Source: an uncultured Lachnospiraceae bacterium
Lineage (GTDB): Bacteria > Bacillota > Clostridia > Lachnospirales > Lachnospiraceae
Direction of reading: 5' to 3'
Assembly (NCBI GenBank): GCA_947627245.1
Contig: CANQVH010000014.1
Span: 1 to 64,000 of the forward strand
Length of the DNA stretch: 64,000 nucleotides
The notes beneath the pieces were generated by a model. It was not told the DNA's origin and did no database searches. It worked only from the letters and a program-made list of their open reading frames with translations. The stretch's first letter is position 1; each line of letters opens with the position of its first letter. Positions 35,444 through 44,900 of this stretch are shown here, one piece after another. A program made the translations under genes and the position numbers.

Positions 35444-36538
35444 ATGAAACCATCCGGGATAGGAGGACAGGCGGTAATCGAGGGCGTCATGATGCGCAAC
35501 GGCGGCAAATACGCGGTGGCGGTGCGGACGCCGGATAAGCAGATCGTGGTGGATGTGCAGGACTGCAAGAGCTCAAAATTCAAGCATCAGAAGTTCGTGA
35601 AGCTGCCGATCATCCGCGGCGTGGTGAATTTTGTCGATTCGCTTGTGCTCGGCATGAAGTCGCTGATGTATTCCGCGACGCTTTTTGCGGAGGAGACCGA
35701 CGAGGAGCGCGCGGAGCGCGAGGGCAAGGCCCGGAAGAAGGCGCAGGAAAAGGCGCAGAAGCTGAAAGCAAAGGGGAAGGACGCCGAGGCGCAGAAGGCA
35801 CTTGACAAGTGCGAGGCAAAGCTGAAGAAAGAGGCGGAGGATCCGGATTCGGCCGGGGACGACGCGCTGATGACGGCGACGGTCGTCTTCTCACTTGCGT
35901 TCTCGGTAGCGTTGTTTATCCTGCTGCCGTATTTCCTGTCGCGTTTTCTGCGGAACGTGATCGCCTCGGAGACGTTGATATTGGTGGCGGAGGGTATCGT
36001 GAAGCTGCTGATTTTCTTCGGGTATCTGTATCTGGTTTCGCGGATGAAGGATATCCAGCGCAATTTCATGTACCACGGCGCGGAGCACAAGTGCATCAAC
36101 TGCATCGAGCACGGACTGGAACTGAATGTGGAGAATGTGCGGGCGAGCTCGCGCGAGCACAAGCGCTGCGGCACGAGCTTTCTGTTTATCGTAATGTTTG
36201 TGAGTATCGTTTTCATCATGGTGGTGAGCATTCCGCTGTTTGCGCTGATCCATGTGCATGCGGGATTCTGGCGTGTCGTGCTGCGTCTGGCGTTGCTGCC
36301 GCTGATCGCGGGCGTATCGTATGAGTTTATCCGTTTGGCGGGGACGAGCGACAGCAAGATCGTCAATATCCTGAGCAAGCCGGGGATGCTGCTGCAGCAC
36401 ATGACGACGAAGGAGCCGGACGACTCGATGATCGAGGTGGCGATCGCGTCCGTCGAGGCGGTGTTTGACTGGAAGAAATTTGAAAATGAGCAGTTCGGGA
36501 CGCATTACGAGCTGGATGAGGAGAAGACGGAAGAATGA
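35444..36538 (+). CDS. DUF1385 membrane protein
   Basis: A 364-residue protein of a conserved Firmicutes family of unknown biochemical role. It starts with GGQAVIEGVMMRNGGKYAVAVR, the family hallmark (first part IGGQAVIEGVMMRNG). A Lys/Glu/Ala-rich coiled stretch (about 85-135) follows, then four or so membrane spans (VVFSLAFSVALFILLPYFLS; LILVAEGIVKLLIFFGYLYL; FLFIVMFVSIVFIMVVSIPL; LALLPLIAGVSYEF). Between them is the conserved YHGAEHKCINCIE and SREHKRCGTSFLF histidine/cysteine region, which may bind metal. GGAGGAAAC precedes ATG 35444. Its stop overlaps prmC as ATGA, a common arrangement with prmC and prfA. Confidence 0.9.
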   Translation: MKPSGIGGQAVIEGVMMRNGGKYAVAVRTPDKQIVVDVQDCKSSKFKHQKFVKLPIIRGVVNFVDSLVLGMKSLMYSATLFAEETDEERAEREGKARKKAQEKAQKLKAKGKDAEAQKALDKCEAKLKKEAEDPDSAGDDALMTATVVFSLAFSVALFILLPYFLSRFLRNVIASETLILVAEGIVKLLIFFGYLYLVSRMKDIQRNFMYHGAEHKCINCIEHGLELNVENVRASSREHKRCGTSFLFIVMFVSIVFIMVVSIPLFALIHVHAGFWRVVLRLALLPLIAGVSYEFIRLAGTSDSKIVNILSKPGMLLQHMTTKEPDDSMIEVAIASVEAVFDWKKFENEQFGTHYELDEEKTEE

Positions 36539-37419
36539 CGTTGCGCGAAATGCTGCGGTTCGGAGAGGATTATCTGACGCGGCGCGGGATCGCGGATGCG
36601 TCCGTGGATGCGTGGCTGCTGCTGGAGCATGTGACGGGCTTGAGCCGCGCGCAGTATCTGGCGCAGGCGGCAGAACCGCTGGACGGATTTTGCGGAGATC
36701 TATTCCATAAGTATCAGGAGCTGCTGGAGCAGCGGGGACGACACATTCCTCTGCAGCATCTGACCGGCGAGCAAGAATTCATGGGATTGACGTTTTTGGT
36801 GAATGAGCATGTGTTGGTCCCGCGGCAGGATACGGAAACGCTTGTGGAGGAGGCGCTTGCGAGGCTGCGTCCGGGTATGTGCGTGCTCGATCTGTGTACC
36901 GGTTCTGGGTGCATTGCAGTGAGTCTCGCGAAGCTGGGACCGGAGTACCTTGCGCGAAAGGCGGCGGAAGAAGACTCTTGGAAAATATGCGTGGACGCTT
37001 CGGATATCTTGACGGAAGCTCTTGCGGTCGCGCGGGAAAATGCAAAGCGTCTGGGCGCGCAGATACGATTTATCGAGAGCGATCTGTTTGCCGAAATCTC
37101 CGGGGAATATGATATGATCGTGTCGAACCCGCCCTATATCCGTACGGCGGAGATTGGGGAACTGTCGGAAGAGGTGCGGCTGCATGAACCGCTTCAGGCG
37201 CTCGACGGAGCGGAGGACGGGTTGCGTTTTTACCGGGAGATCGTGCGGCAGAGCCCGGCGCATCTGGCGAAAGACGGCTGTTTGCTCTTTGAGATCGGAT
37301 ACGATCAGGCGGAGGCGGTGCGTGAATTGATGGAAAAAGCCGGTTTTGGCGAGATTCGGGTGGTCCGCGACTTGGCCGGACACGACCGCGTAATCGAAGG
37401 GAGAAAAATTCATGTTTGA
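36535..37419 (+). CDS. prmC: peptide chain release factor N5-glutamine methyltransferase
   Basis: PrmC methylates the Gln of the GGQ motif in release factors, which is directly relevant to the next gene. The 294 residues have the N-terminal helical substrate-recognition domain (ending [15 protein letters not shown]) and a Rossmann methyltransferase domain. Motif I is [16 protein letters not shown], and the catalytic NPPY is at residues 198-201 (VSNPPYIRT). ATG 36535 overlaps the DUF1385 stop; its own stop overlaps the prfA start by 8 bases, so the three genes are translationally linked. Confidence 0.96.
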   Translation: MTLREMLRFGEDYLTRRGIADASVDAWLLLEHVTGLSRAQYLAQAAEPLDGFCGDLFHKYQELLEQRGRHIPLQHLTGEQEFMGLTFLVNEHVLVPRQDTETLVEEALARLRPGMCVLDLCTGSGCIAVSLAKLGPEYLARKAAEEDSWKICVDASDILTEALAVARENAKRLGAQIRFIESDLFAEISGEYDMIVSNPPYIRTAEIGELSEEVRLHEPLQALDGAEDGLRFYREIVRQSPAHLAKDGCLLFEIGYDQAEAVRELMEKAGFGEIRVVRDLAGHDRVIEGRKIHV

Positions 37420-38482
37420 TAAATTAGACGATTTGCTGATGCGGTTCGAGGAGATTTTAAATACGCTCAACGATCCCGCGGTGATCGCGGATCAGGCGAG
37501 GTTTCAGAAGCTCATGAAGGAGCAGGGAAGCCTGCAGCCGATCGTGGATGCGTATCGGGAATACCGCAAATGCAAAGAGACGATCGACGACAGCCTTGCG
37601 ATGCTGGACGAGGAGTCGGACGAGGAGATGCGCGAGATGCTCAAGGATGAGCTTGCGGACGCGCGGAAGCAGGCCGGGGAGCTGGAGCAGAAGCTGAAGA
37701 TTCTGTTGCTGCCGAAGGATCCGAACGACGATAAGAACGTGATCGTGGAGATCCGCGCGGGCGCGGGCGGAGACGAGGCGGCGCTGTTTGCGGCCGAGAT
37801 CTATCGCATGTACGTGCACTATGCGGAGAGTCAGAGATGGAAGGTCGAGACGATGGACGTTGAGGAGATCGGCATCGGCGGCATGAAGTATGTCAGCTTC
37901 ATGATCACGGGGCAGGGCGCGTATTCCAAGCTGAAATATGAGTCCGGCGTGCATCGCGTTCAGCGTGTGCCGGAGACGGAGTCGGGCGGGCGGATCCACA
38001 CGTCGACGGTCACGGTGGCTGTGATGCCGGAGGCGGAGGAATTCGAGGTCGTGATCGACGAAAAGGACATCCGTATTGATGTGATGCGCGCGTCGGGCAA
38101 CGGCGGACAGTGCGTCAACACGACGGATTCCGCGGTGCGCCTGACACATTATCCGACGGGGATCGTCGTTTACAGCCAGACGGAGAAATCACAGCTCCAG
38201 AACAAGGCGAAGGCGTTCGCGCTGCTGCGGACGAAGCTGTACGATATTGAACAGCAGAAGGCGCACGACGCGGAGGCGGAGCTGCGCAGGAGTCAGGTAG
38301 GCACCGGGGATCGCTCGGAGAAGATCCGCACCTACAATTTCCCGCAGGGGCGCGTGACGGATCATCGGATCAACCTGACGCTCTACAAGCTGGAAAAGAT
38401 TCTGGACGGCGACATACAGGAGATCATTGACAGTTGCATTGCGGCGGATCAGGCGGCGAAGCTCGCGAAGATGAACGAGTGA
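37412..38482 (+). CDS. prfA: peptide chain release factor 1
   Basis: RF1 ends translation at UAA and UAG. The 356 residues show a coiled N-terminal domain, the stop-codon recognition PxT motif as PET in [15 protein letters not shown], and the catalytic GGQ at residues 231-233 ([17 protein letters not shown]). Here Cys follows GGQ where His is more common. The C-terminal part includes the conserved [15 protein letters not shown]. The gene overlaps prmC, whose product modifies Gln233. Confidence 0.97.
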   Translation: MFDKLDDLLMRFEEILNTLNDPAVIADQARFQKLMKEQGSLQPIVDAYREYRKCKETIDDSLAMLDEESDEEMREMLKDELADARKQAGELEQKLKILLLPKDPNDDKNVIVEIRAGAGGDEAALFAAEIYRMYVHYAESQRWKVETMDVEEIGIGGMKYVSFMITGQGAYSKLKYESGVHRVQRVPETESGGRIHTSTVTVAVMPEAEEFEVVIDEKDIRIDVMRASGNGGQCVNTTDSAVRLTHYPTGIVVYSQTEKSQLQNKAKAFALLRTKLYDIEQQKAHDAEAELRRSQVGTGDRSEKIRTYNFPQGRVTDHRINLTLYKLEKILDGDIQEIIDSCIAADQAAKLAKMNE

Positions 38483-38512
38483 CGCGCCGGGGAACAGTAG
38501 GAGAATAGTCGT

Positions 38513-38959
38513 ATGGAAGATAAGAACAAGAGCCGGATCTATCCGGCAAACAGCATTCGGGTCTGCGTGGACAGCGACGCCGCGCAGGATTTCCGGGGAA
38601 AATTTTACAGCAAGATGAACCGCGAGCCGATCAGCTTCCGCGATTTCGGAGAGATGATCGTGCTGGCGGACAAGCTTTTCGACAAACGGGGATATCCGCA
38701 GACCTTTCAAGAGAAGCGGAGCTTCCGCAGCAAGGCGCCGGAGAAAGGCCGTTACGCCGCGCCGGAGATCTTTCTGGAGGATGAAGAGATCCTTGCGCAG
38801 CAGGGCGGGCGCTGCACGTTTGACATTCTGGTGCAGAGCCGCCGCAGAGCCGGATGGCAGGGTGTCCTGCTCGGCGAGGACGGAATCATGCACGAATACC
38901 AGAGCGAGATGGAGCTGCTGAAGGAGATCGGCGCGGAGGTGGGAAAGCATAAGGCTTAG
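38513..38959 (+). CDS. hypothetical protein, 148 residues
   Basis: I do not recognise this protein. It is soluble and charged, with no signal peptide or membrane span. Readable blocks are RVCVDSDAAQDFRGKFYSKM, FRDFGEMIVLADKLFDKRG and FDILVQSRRRAGWQGVLLGE. The last is reminiscent of a small beta-sheet with a GWQG turn. Base composition matches the housekeeping neighbours, not the AT-rich ATPase downstream. It starts 30 bases after prfA, preceded by AGTAGGAGAATAG, so it is probably in the same transcript. Confidence 0.75.
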   Translation: MEDKNKSRIYPANSIRVCVDSDAAQDFRGKFYSKMNREPISFRDFGEMIVLADKLFDKRGYPQTFQEKRSFRSKAPEKGRYAAPEIFLEDEEILAQQGGRCTFDILVQSRRRAGWQGVLLGEDGIMHEYQSEMELLKEIGAEVGKHKA

Positions 38960-39070
38960 AAAGCGATGCCTGTCACTGTGCTGCAAAAGCCAACCTCAGA
39001 TGATAAAACATGCAGAGTCTCGATAATCTGCAAATAAAACGAATAAAAATGTGAAAAAACCGTAAAATTA

Positions 39071-39100
39071 TTGACATAAGACCAAAAATCTGTATATTAT
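39071..39100 (+). promoter_or_regulatory. promoter of the ATPase gene
   Basis: Consensus TTGACA at 39071-39076 is followed by TATATT (39093-39098, spacer 16) or TATTAT (39095-39100, spacer 18). It lies in a sharply AT-rich stretch (39000-39110) that marks the border of the insert. Confidence 0.7.
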
Positions 39101-39121
39101 GTTATAGAGGAGGCTGGCGAT

Positions 39122-40315
39122 ATGTTAATTCAGTTTATGGTAAAGAATGCTTTTTCCTTCAGAGAAGAGACCGTATTTGATATGACGGCAATCAATGCGT
39201 ACAAAGAACATCCGGAGAACTTGATCGATATCGGGACAAAGGAGAAATATATCAGGGTTGCGGCGATTTATGGCGCAAATGCGAGCGGTAAGACGAATTT
39301 GTGCGCGGCTATGCTGTGTTTTCTGCGGATTATTGCCGAGTCATTTAATAATGTGTCCGACGGAAATAGTACGGCGATCGAAGAATACTATGCTCCGTTT
39401 TCTTTTGAGAGCCATAAGGATAGTTCGGAATTTGAGATCGTTGAATCTTTAGGAGATTTCGAGTACAAATACGGATTCGAGTATAATGCAAAGTGCATTA
39501 TGGCTGAATGGCTGTATAGAAAGAATTTGAAGACAAATCGAACAGTTACCATTTTCGAGAGGACAACTGACAAAATAGAATTCGGCGCCGCTGCCAGAAA
39601 AGAATGCGAGGTATATAAAGAACAACTTCCTGCAGAAACATTGGCGCTTTCTTTTTTTAACAAACTGAAACTTCAAACGGACATTTTCAGGAATTTTTAT
39701 GATAGTGTTATGGCTACGTTAATTGTTCCCGCAAGCATTCGTGAGGACGCCAGCATATTGGAGAGACATTTGCCGGCGTTGGTGGATCATGACAAGCCGA
39801 AGCTGGTGGAATTTTTGACGGCGATTGACACCGGAATTAAAGATATTGATTACGACGACAGTGAGAATGAAATCAAATTTGTCACATTTCATAAAGGAAA
39901 GGACGGAAGAGAATACCCGTTGAATCTGTATAACGAGTCAGAAGGGACATTAAAGAGTATTTTGCTTTATATTTATGTGAGGAAAGCGATTCAAGGCAAC
40001 AGATTGATTTTGATCGATGAGTTAAATATTAAACTGCATCCGCTACTGCTGAAGTTTATCATCGATTTATTTTATGACAATGATTCAACAGCACAGTTGA
40101 TTTATACGACGCATGATACGACATTGATGGACAAAAAATTCTTCAGAAGAGACCAGATCTGGTTTGTCCAGAAGGATGAGTTCGGCTACTCCGAGCTGTT
40201 TGCGCTTTCGGATTTTAAGGTGAGATCGGACGCGTCGTTTGAAAAGGACTATCTGGCAGGCGTGTATGGCGGTATTCCGTATCTGAAAGAGTTTGAAATG
40301 GAAGAAGGCGAATAA
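39122..40315 (+). CDS. AAA15/RloC-OLD-like ATPase, probable anti-phage or abortive-infection component
   Basis: A 397-residue ATPase of the type annotated AAA15 or ATP-binding abortive-infection protein. The N-terminus MLIQFMVKNAFSFREETVFDM is typical. Walker A is GANASGKT at 51-58 and Walker B is LILIDELNIKLHP with Asp299-Glu300. A late TTHDTTLMD segment matches the switch His of ABC-like ATPases, and KKFFRRDQIWFVQKD follows it. In such systems the ATPase is paired with a downstream RloB-like TOPRIM nuclease; here only a short downstream piece resembles that. The gene is distinctly AT-rich compared with its neighbours, which suggests transfer. GAGGAGG at 39107-39113 supports ATG 39122. Confidence 0.85.
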   Translation: MLIQFMVKNAFSFREETVFDMTAINAYKEHPENLIDIGTKEKYIRVAAIYGANASGKTNLCAAMLCFLRIIAESFNNVSDGNSTAIEEYYAPFSFESHKDSSEFEIVESLGDFEYKYGFEYNAKCIMAEWLYRKNLKTNRTVTIFERTTDKIEFGAAARKECEVYKEQLPAETLALSFFNKLKLQTDIFRNFYDSVMATLIVPASIREDASILERHLPALVDHDKPKLVEFLTAIDTGIKDIDYDDSENEIKFVTFHKGKDGREYPLNLYNESEGTLKSILLYIYVRKAIQGNRLILIDELNIKLHPLLLKFIIDLFYDNDSTAQLIYTTHDTTLMDKKFFRRDQIWFVQKDEFGYSELFALSDFKVRSDASFEKDYLAGVYGGIPYLKEFEMEEGE

Positions 40316-40487
40316 GTGGGTTCAGATGATCTGTTCAAAAGATAGGGTAAATACCGCGATAAAAAATGCGAAACGCAGAATGGTAGAATACAGAAGCGAC
40401 GTTGATAAGCCGTCCGAATATGATCCCGGCACGACAGTGCATGAGTTGGTGCAGGAACTGAAAAGATATCTGGATGAAAAGCAGTAA
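40293..40487 (+). pseudogene. short open frame resembling the C-terminal end of an RloB-like protein
   Basis: The frame encodes 64 residues and overlaps the end of the ATPase gene. From residue 12 (internal ATG 40326) it reads ICSKDRVNTAIKNAKRRM and then DPGTTVHELVQELKRYL. That resembles the closing helices of RloB-type proteins, in which an alanine/lysine helix is followed by PxTxVxxLVxxL. A full RloB protein is about 200 residues, so most of the gene would be missing, including the TOPRIM acidic motif. A small intact gene is the alternative. The match is from memory of the family pattern. Confidence 0.45.
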
Positions 40488-40534
40488 TAGAAATGCCGGT
40501 TATAATGGCGGTAGATGACAGAAGGGATGCTGGA

Positions 40535-41152
40535 ATGAAACACACTGCAATGACGATCTTATATGAGGTACACGACAATCTCTACGTGAACCTGACGAAC
40601 AAGTGCCCGTGCGCCTGCACATTTTGCCTGCGGCAGACACGCGAGAGCATGGAGGAGTCCGGGCCGCTTTGGCTGGAGCATACGCCGACGCTCGACGAGG
40701 TGCTGGCAGAGTTTGAAAAATTCGATATGGACAAATATGCGGAGGTGGTCTTCTGCGGCTTCGGCGAGCCGACTGAAGCGCTGGATGTGCTGCTTCAGAC
40801 CGCGCGCTTTGTGAAGGAGCGTTACGGAAAGCCGATCCGCATCAACACAAACGGCCTCGGCAATCTCGTGAATGGGAAAGACATCGCGCCGCTTTTGGCA
40901 GGGCTTGTCGATACGGTCTCGATCAGCCTGAACACGCCGGATCGGAAGAAGTACTATGAGCTTGTGCGTCCGAAATTCGGAGAGCAGTCGTTTGACGCGA
41001 TGCTGGACTTTGCCCGGGAGTGTGTGAAGTACGTGCCGCATGTGGTAATGACGACCGTGGCGACGACGCTGACCGCGCAGGAGGAAGAGCAGTGCCGCGC
41101 GATCTGCGAGCAGCTTGGGGTGCGCTATCGTATTCGACCTTGGGAAGACTAA
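40535..41152 (+). CDS. radical SAM protein, TatD-associated type
   Basis: A 205-residue protein. The iron-sulfur motif CPCACTFC (CxxxCxxC) is near the N-terminus in VNLTNKCPCACTFCLR. The SAM-binding glycine motif is EVVFCGFGEPTE, and later elements include RINTNGLGNLVNG and TVSISLNTPD. The sequence and short length fit the family often found beside or fused to TatD-type nucleases; no tatD is in the window. The reaction is unknown. ATG 40535 is chosen; ATG 40550 (MTILYEVHDNLY) is an equally good family-type start. The terminator at 41275-41308 lies downstream. Confidence 0.88.
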   Translation: MKHTAMTILYEVHDNLYVNLTNKCPCACTFCLRQTRESMEESGPLWLEHTPTLDEVLAEFEKFDMDKYAEVVFCGFGEPTEALDVLLQTARFVKERYGKPIRINTNGLGNLVNGKDIAPLLAGLVDTVSISLNTPDRKKYYELVRPKFGEQSFDAMLDFARECVKYVPHVVMTTVATTLTAQEEEQCRAICEQLGVRYRIRPWED

Positions 41153-41274
41153 AAGAAATTAATTAATCACTTTTTGTTATTGATATATATACTGTCGGAA
41201 ATCATGCAGGAGCACTTTTGAAAGATGCTCCGAGTTCAAAATGAATAAGATCCTGAGCGTAAAAAAGACGAGGG

Positions 41275-41308
41275 AAGCCGATGGCAGAAAGAGCCGTCGG
41301 CTTTTTTT
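41275..41308 (+). terminator. intrinsic terminator after the radical SAM gene
   Basis: An 11-pair stem (41275-41285 with 41293-41303, one G-T) with a 7-base loop is followed by a run of T to 41308. It is the clearest intrinsic terminator in the window. Confidence 0.85.
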
Positions 41309-41501
41309 GTTTTATGAAACTCATAAGGTTTATACGGTTTATAAAACTTTAAAAAAGGCATCTTGTAAGTAGGTAATAATCAACTTGTTGAAAGAGGAAT
41401 TCCGGAGAGAATTTTGCGAACTGTCACAAAAAAATCCGAAAAAATTTTCAAAAATTTATGAAAAAGAGCGGTTTTGTTACCAAAATGTGACTGGCGTGCT
41501 G

Positions 41502-41507
41502 TATAAT
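41502..41507 (+). promoter_or_regulatory. candidate -10 element for the surface-protein locus
   Basis: A consensus TATAAT with no good -35 element at the usual distance (best TTACCA at 41477-41482, spacer 19). A weak -35 would fit a promoter that needs an activator. It lies 58 bases before the GTG of the 90-residue gene. Confidence 0.45.
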
Positions 41508-41565
41508 CGAAATTAACATTGGGTGAAGTATGCGCATCAGGCGACTATAAGGAGGAGTTACATCC

Positions 41566-41838
41566 GTGAAAAAACAAATGTTTATTTTGGAAATAAACGA
41601 TACGCAGGACCATAGCTGGCAGGGTCAGTTGAAGTGGATCCAAGGCGACAACAAGCAGAGCTTCCGGAGCGTAGTAGAGCTGCTCCGCCTGATCGACTCT
41701 GCGATAAATGAAGAAGAGACTGTTTTTGCCGAAGGAGGCGCCCGCGGACCGGGAGATATGGCGGATCCGTGGGAGGGCGCAAGCCCGGGAGATATGACCG
41801 ATCCGGATGCTCCGGATTTCGGTGTCCCGGACGACTGA
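41566..41838 (+). CDS. small acidic protein of unknown function preceding the giant adhesin
   Basis: A 90-residue soluble protein. The first half (MFILEINDTQDHSWQGQLKW, then FRSVVELLRLIDSAI) looks like a small folded unit: two strands with a W-Q-G turn and a helix. The second half is an acidic, Gly/Pro-rich tail with the pair PGDMADP and PGDMTDP. GTG 41566 has an ideal AAGGAGG upstream, so it is a real gene. It lies 120 bases before the giant adhesin with no terminator between, so they are probably co-transcribed. I believe similar small genes occur beside surface-protein loci in Lachnospiraceae, but the function is unknown. Confidence 0.8.
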   Translation: MKKQMFILEINDTQDHSWQGQLKWIQGDNKQSFRSVVELLRLIDSAINEEETVFAEGGARGPGDMADPWEGASPGDMTDPDAPDFGVPDD

Positions 41839-41958
41839 CACGATACAACCGGGACGCGGTTTCCGGAACAAATAGCAGGACAGAACAATAGATTAAGAGA
41901 GCAGAAAGAAATCCGGCCGGAAGGCCATTCAAAACTCCAACCAAGAAAGGGGAACATC

Positions 41959-44900
41959 ATGAAGAAAACAAGTCGTATAAGCAGATTGCTGGCTATGCTG
42001 TTAGCGCTTGCTATGATCGTCAACTCGCAGGGTATGACTGCGATGGCAGCGGTAATCGGCGGCGTGACCGGCGGCACGAAGCAGACAGAGGCTCCGCAGA
42101 CGGAGACCGAGAAGGAGTCCTTGAAAGAGGAAGAGACCGAGGTTGAGTCTGAGAGCGAATCGGAGGGCTTGACACCGGCCGAGAAAGAGGCGATGTCAGA
42201 AGCGGCGGCCGAGACAGAGCTTGAGGCCGAGACGGAAGTCCAGACCGAAGCACCGATCGAGACGGAAGCCCTGACGGAAGCACCGGCTGAGACCGAAGCA
42301 CCGGCAGAAACGGAAGTCCTGACGGAAGCTGAGACGGAGCTTGAATCCGAGGCGATCGTTGAAGAAGAGAGCGAGACGGAGACCGAAAGCGAAAGCGAGA
42401 CGGAGCTGCCGGAATTTGCAGAGCCGCAGACATATACATATGAAGACGGAAAAGTAACGATTGAAGTTACTGTACCGGAAGGCGTGAAGCTTCCCTATGG
42501 GGCAGAGATGAGGGTTGAGCCGGTACCGGAGGATTCGAAAGAATATGCGGAAGCGGTAGAGGCTGTGGAAACCGCCAATCCGGATGTTGTATTTAACGAG
42601 CATGTTTTCTATGATATTTATTTCGTGACGAAGGAAGGCGTAGAGGTTGAGCCTGTCGGCGGAGAAGTATCTGTTCAGATGAGATTCAATGATCCTCTTA
42701 AGACAGAAGTTGAAGATGTATCCGGTGATCCGGTTGCGGTTGTGAGCCATATTCAGGACAACGGCGAACTGGAAGATGTGACGGATGAGGTCAATCTGAA
42801 CAGGAAGGACGAGGTCAAGGCTGTAGAGTTCTCGACTGATAGTTTTACGATTTATGGGGCAGGCGCCGGTGTACAGAATAACTATGAGACGACAGATACT
42901 ATCCCGAGCTATTCCCTGAAGTATTTGCTGGAGGGTTATAACGCGGTTGCTATTAAGGATACTGACGGCAATGGCGGCGATATTGTGATGAACCAGCATA
43001 CCATGGGTGGTATTCTGGCGCAGGGTAATCTTAAAGGTACAAGTGGCGCTGGGTATGCGGATTCTCCACTAGTGAATCCATCTTATATTGCTGGGCTGGT
43101 CGAAACCGCTGATTTGACATGGAAGGAAAACGGGCAGGAGAGGCACGGTAGGGGACTTGTCGGCGGAAAATTGAATGGACGCCACACATACTATTGGAAG
43201 CCCTTGTATGTAGGAAGCATTAATAATACTGTTACAGATCCTTGTGATATTCCTGCCGGTGAAAACGGTGAAAACGGTGGAAAATATTTAAATGGCTCTA
43301 CGAACGTATACAATGAGATTGGCGTAGGGGGAGACGGAAAGAGCGGAGAGAGTGCGCCAATCTATAGAACAGATAAATATGTTGATTGGAGTACTTTAAG
43401 AAATGCTGTTGTATCTGGTATGGACTATTTAGCCGGTGATACAGAGGATAAAGAGATACCAGAGAAGGCACCAAATGGAAACCTGTATGGACAAAATGGA
43501 GCCCCATTTCCAATAGAGCTGGGTTCCAAGGTGTCATTGACACTGGGAGATAAATGCCATATTGATAATAATGGCTTTCATATTGAATTAATCGGAGACG
43601 GTTCGATTCATGATACGAAAACAATTATCAATATCAAGGATTCAGGGGAAGTTCATGTTCCGATAATCAAGTCTGTTAATGGGGTAACGCTTAATACTAC
43701 AGAGGGCGATGCAACAGGTACGTCAATCGTATTCACATTTCCGAATGCGACAAAAGTGTTGATGTCTGAGGCCCCAATGTTTGGTCATGTGATTGCTCCT
43801 AAGGCGGATATTATAACCGGAGGCGGCAATTATAGCGGTTGCTTGATTGGTAAGAGTGTCACACTTAATGGCGAAGGGCATATGTGGCCATATACTGGTG
43901 AGACTTTGATTCCGGATCAGGAAGGATTCCATGCATCAAAGCAGGTGGATGGAAAAGCTCCGAAGCTAGAGGAGAATAAGAAATTTACTTTCCATTTATA
44001 CGAATTAAAGAATGGTATATGGGATCCTCTTGCTACGGCGGAAAACGATGGTTCGAAAATTTATCTGGGTGATCAGACATACGCTGAAAATTCACAGGGT
44101 GATCACTGGTATTTGATCCGCGAAGATTGGACCCCAATTAATGGATATGAGATTTCCAAGGTTCTTTATGTAGTAAAAGTACATGTAGAAAAAAAGAGCG
44201 AAACTATTAATGGTACGACCACGACGGAATGGTTTGTCACGGAGAAGAAGTATTACAAGACAAGTGCTGATTCTCCGGAAGCCCTTATTAACGAAGATCA
44301 TTCTATTAAGGCAGAGCTTTTAGGTGAGTCTATTCCGGAAGATGGAGTTGTTTTCAACAACACTACCGAAGAGGAGAAGGGCAGCCTCAGGATTAAGAAA
44401 AACGTAACGGTCAACGGAGAGCCAACGACCGGTACGCTTATGGATGATACGTATACATTTACAATTACTAAGAATGGAGATCGGCGCTTTAACGCAAAGC
44501 GAGAAATCAAAATTGTAAATGGAAAATCTACCGTGGAGTATGTTGAACTTGATAATCTGGATCCGGGTTGGTATACCGTGACAGAGGAATATCGAAGCGG
44601 CATTGATGTAAAGCCTAATAGAATCCAGAGTGTGGAAGTGAAGGCGAACAATACAGCCGAAGTCCCGACGGTGGAATTTACGAACAACAAGACAGTCAGA
44701 GGAGAGTTTTCTCTTTCTGGCAAAAAGACTGTTGATAACGAAGATCTTACCGATGATGAAAAGAATCATAAGTTTATATTTACGTTGAAAAGACCTGTCT
44801 GGGATATTCAAGAGAAAAAATATGTTTGGGGAGACGAGAAGTCGACGACAAACGAGGACGAGACCTTCACCTTTGAAAATCTTGAATATGATTATCTTGA

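Larger units (their letters stand above)
41153..41565 (+). other. 413-base AT-rich spacer before the surface-protein locus
   Basis: No gene is seen. It holds a 6-base stem with 11-base loop (41209-41214 with 41226-41231), the terminator at 41275-41308, and then about 200 AT-rich bases leading to a TATAAT at 41502-41507. A separated GTCACA...TGTGAC pair (41423-41428, 41486-41491) brackets the stretch just upstream of that -10 element. Confidence 0.55.
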
